A stretch of DNA of 64,000 nt, from contig NC_041717.1 of the NCBI RefSeq assembly GCF_900700375.1, positions 2,728,001-2,792,000 on the forward strand. The letters run 5' to 3'. This stretch comes from Denticeps clupeoides (taxonomy: Eukaryota > Chordata > Actinopteri > Clupeiformes > Denticipitidae). The notes under the pieces were generated by a model. The model saw only the letters and a list, made by a program, of their open reading frames with translations, did no database searches and was not told the DNA's origin. Position numbers and translations under genes: made by a program. Shown here piece by piece: positions 61,254 to 64,000 of the stretch. Numbering within the stretch: position 1 is the first letter of the stretch; the number at the start of each line of letters is the position of its first letter.

Positions 61254-61825
61254 GGCCAGAGAGGATGCAGTAACTACAGCGGGATCATGTTGATGAGCCA
61301 AGCTATGGGAAAGTGTGGTTGAAAGATGACATTAACAGGAGACCCCATGGACTGTCATGTTTCCTGATGACATTGCGCTCTGTAGTGAGAGTAGGTGGAG
61401 CTGAAAGGGACTCTGGAGAGGTGGAAATATGCCCTAGAGAGGAGAGGAATGAAGGTCACTAGGGCTAAGGTAGAATGGATGTCTGTGAATGATATGGCGG
61501 ACAGAAGGATGGGATGACAGAGAGCAGAGCTGCTGAGGGTGGAGGAGTTCAAACAGTCCACAGCAATGGGATGTGTGAAAGAGAGGTGAAGAAGAGAGGG
61601 CAGGGTGGGATGGTGGAGAAGAGTGGCAGGACAGAAGGTTTACAAGACAGTAGTGAGATCAGCGATGTAACATGGGTTTGAGATATTGGCATTGACAAAA
61701 AAGGCAGGAAGCTGGAGGTGGCAGCGTTAAATATGCTGAGATTTATATCGGGTGTGACAAAGATGGAAAAGATTAAGAATGAGTGCATTAGAGGAACAGT
61801 TACAGTGGGAAACTGAACGGAAACA

Positions 61826-62273
61826 ACATTAGTCAACTAATGCAGGACAACCTGTGTGTCCCGCAGGGACACTTTTAAAGGGTCCCGATCAGCCTAATGA
61901 GCAGTAGCTGTGAGGGATCAGGACCCAATAGGTGGCAGCTGAGTGAGCATCACAAATACAGAATGACCAGATGTTTTTCTTTATAATATTTGTATTGGGT
62001 GAAATCTAATGACCTGGTTTGAATGTGGTATTAATAAAAAAACACCAGAATATTATATTTGTGGACACTTAAAATATGGAGTAGAGTAAAACACTGGAGT
62101 CAAACACTATGGTCAACACAACCCACGACTCACTGTCAAAAATACTCAGCAATTGGAGTTAAAAGCTAAACGTTTTTGTCAAAATATGAATACAACGGGA
62201 CTGGCTCTTCACAGTCTAAACACAGTTTAAACACAGTTTAAACAGTTTAAAAGGCCTCATTGTCTTTAATTAA
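61826..62273 (+). other. unc13b intron 2, unique part
   Basis: No exon or repeat recognised, apart from the short tandem ACAGTTTAAA near 62,220-62,250. Confidence 0.4.
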
Positions 62274-62486
62274 TGGGGCAGTAGTGGCCTAGCAGTTAAG
62301 GAATACCGATCCACCAAGGTTCCACTGAGCAGAGCAGCGTCCCCATACACTGCTCCCCGGGCGCCTGTCATGGCTGCCCGCTGCTCACCAAGGGTGATGG
62401 TTAAAAGCAGCGGACGCAATTCATTGTGTACACCATGTGCTGTGCTGCAGTGTATCACAATGACAATCACTTCACTTTCACTTTAA
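62274..62486 (+). mobile_element. tRNA-derived SINE (type B)
   Basis: Head GGGGCAGTAGTGGCCTAGCA, a deletion over the B box, then the body CGGGCGCCTGTCATGGCTGC and the end ACAATGACAATCACTTCACTTT. Confidence 0.85.
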
Positions 62487-64000
62487 TTCACATTTGAATG
62501 GTTTATCTTTCACGGGATCAGGCCCTTTTATTCATTGATCCAGAATAAATGCTTCCACATAGTGATCACGTCAAATACTCACGTCAGTACCACTAACTAA
62601 TCACCTGCTAAAAGCTGAAACTGGAGTAAAACAGGAACATCTGTCTTGCCCCAGTTAGGGCCTGAAACTGAACTGGTTTATCAAGGTGCCAGAAGGCTAA
62701 TGTTGCCCTGTCACGGGATTTGGCTGATGCTATGGGTGGTGGCTCATCTCCCTGGTGGGTTTTTACTTCATAAAAGAAGCGGACTTTTACAAGATCCCCA
62801 TAGGTACAATTATTAAGAACGTTTTGTGTCCATTTTTATATATATCCCAGTTTTCCTTCCAATACTAATATAATGACAAGTATTTTGCTAGACTCTTTGT
62901 CTCCTTACTGGGTCAAACAAACGTTCACCAGATGTGTACCTCTAAGGACAAAACTGTGCCACTGTTTAACCACTCTCCATCACTCTCCTTTCTCAGTCCC
63001 CCAACACCTCAAAATCTTTATTTCAATATTTTGCTAATACTTTGCTACTAAAGTATGAGTACTTTATTAGTAATTGCCTGGTTGTGATTACTTCAACTGA
63101 TGACAGTGAGCCAGCAAGCTATATAAAGCATCACGAACAAAGCAAAACCATATTTTTTTATGAAGATGTTTCAGGGTTCAGTGGAATATGATGCAAGTGA
63201 AGGGCATTATTAAACTATGATTAAGCATACTCTAAGGTAAGGATGCGATGAACAGAAAGAAAGGCAATTAAATTATTAATTACATACAAATGTAATCCAG
63301 CAGATAACTGCTGGCATTTTACTCTGTGTATAGACATGTTCTTATTTGGACATTATGATCTGTGTGCTACATTCAGACTGACAGTTTTATTACTACATCA
63401 TTATAGTAATAATAATGGCCATAAGCCATATTTGAGTCCTTCAAAATCAAAAAGACTGTGCCTAGCTCTATTTTTTCTTTGACAATTTCAACCTGTTTGG
63501 GAAGTGAAGGACGTTTATATAATGTTGCATTTCACTTACATTTACAGACGTTCATTTAGTATTAGACCAGTGTGTTTTTTGGTAGTAAGAAGGGTTTGAA
63601 GCTGTGATGTCTGAATCATATACAAGTGTGTTACCCACTAGGCTATGACCACCCACACCACTTATTTAGGACATGAGCAAACACACCTCCTCTTGTTTTG
63701 CTCTGTGCTTCTTAAGAGACTTTTGGCAAAAGTATCAACCAGAGGACCAGTTGCAAATGAAATTCTGTAGCTGACATTTTAATTCCAGACCTGAATATAT
63801 AAATATAATTTTCCTCTAATAATCAGACTGTTTCAGATTATTAATAATGAATAAGATTGGACAGAAAATGAAAGCACCCAAAGCTTGTTATGCAGATTTG
63901 CAGATATGCAGATTTAATTCTCAATCCCAGAAATGAATGAAAAGAGTCAATACATTTTTGTTACAATATACATAATGTTTAAATGGTCTCTGTGCAGCTA
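62487..64000 (+). other. unc13b intron 2 continuing off the window
   Basis: No exon recognised. One SINE at 63,537-63,656. The rest is AT-rich unique DNA. Confidence 0.45.
63537..63656 (-). mobile_element. tRNA-derived SINE (type A), diverged
   Basis: Minus-strand copy with TTACATTTACAGACG at the left and the head (GTGTTACCCACTAGGCTA) at the right. The middle is shortened. Confidence 0.65.

Larger units (their letters stand above)
60545..61825 (+). mobile_element. RTE-type LINE remnant with SINE insertions
   Basis: Segments in order match RTE reverse-transcriptase ORFs. They are NETWWWNEEVQESL, then GKDMQKVRVIQD, then RPDDIPVEAWQYLGE near 60,985. After 61,300 come a CHVFLMTLRSVV-type degraded FADDI block and LERWKYALERRGMKV, ending near TRMEKIRNECIRGTV. 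Much of the palm domain is deleted, and a SINE (60,822-60,972) plus a second SINE (61,085-61,253) interrupt it. A short SRLDYCNSLLAGLPL piece just before the second SINE belongs to an L2-type LINE. Frames change several times, so it is dead. Confidence 0.75.

Overview
The window is vertebrate genomic DNA, almost certainly from a teleost fish. The evidence is vertebrate multi-exon genes with GT-AG introns of fish size, AT-rich intergenic DNA with CA/GT microsatellites, tRNA-derived fish SINEs, Tc1-like DNA transposons, and L2-, RTE- and L1-like LINE remnants. The species was not identified.

Left end (1-10,100): a unit of about 4.4 kb occurs twice in direct orientation (1-4,426 and 5,671-10,100) and is almost identical by eye. 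Each copy holds an intact 275-codon ORF that is essentially only the MIF4G domain of eIF4G, a CpG-rich promoter with a CRE, a decayed genomic fragment of erap1, and an AT-rich foldback. Between the copies lie the last three coding exons of a smarcad1-like helicase gene.

10,100-22,800 is a transposon graveyard: L1-like and CR1/L2-like LINE pieces, candidate solo LTRs, a broken Polinton-like packaging-ATPase fossil, a broken Ty3/gypsy fossil, a Tc1-like end, and a local repeat family I could not name.

22,796-35,087 carries two complete zinc-peptidase genes arranged head to head. They are erap1 (minus strand, 18 coding exons, 942 aa, with an ISRE beside its candidate noncoding first exon) and naaladl1 (plus strand, 19 exons, 742 aa). 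All exon phases join and the catalytic residues are present in both.

37,000-64,000 carries atosb/fam214b (minus strand, 7 coding exons, 612 aa) and, about 13 kb away in head-to-head orientation, the first two coding exons of unc13b, which continues beyond the window. As I recall, this pair is also neighbouring and divergent in human 9p13, so it looks like conserved synteny. The space between them holds GC-rich promoter-like patches. The unc13b introns hold SINEs, a Tc1 transposase remnant, a hAT-like foldback and an RTE LINE split by SINEs.

No CRISPR array, rRNA gene, canonical tRNA gene or bacterial operon was seen. The genes are ordinary host genes and do not form one pathway. The most unusual part is the fresh tandem duplication of the MIF4G-only ORF with its hitch-hiking erap1 fragment.
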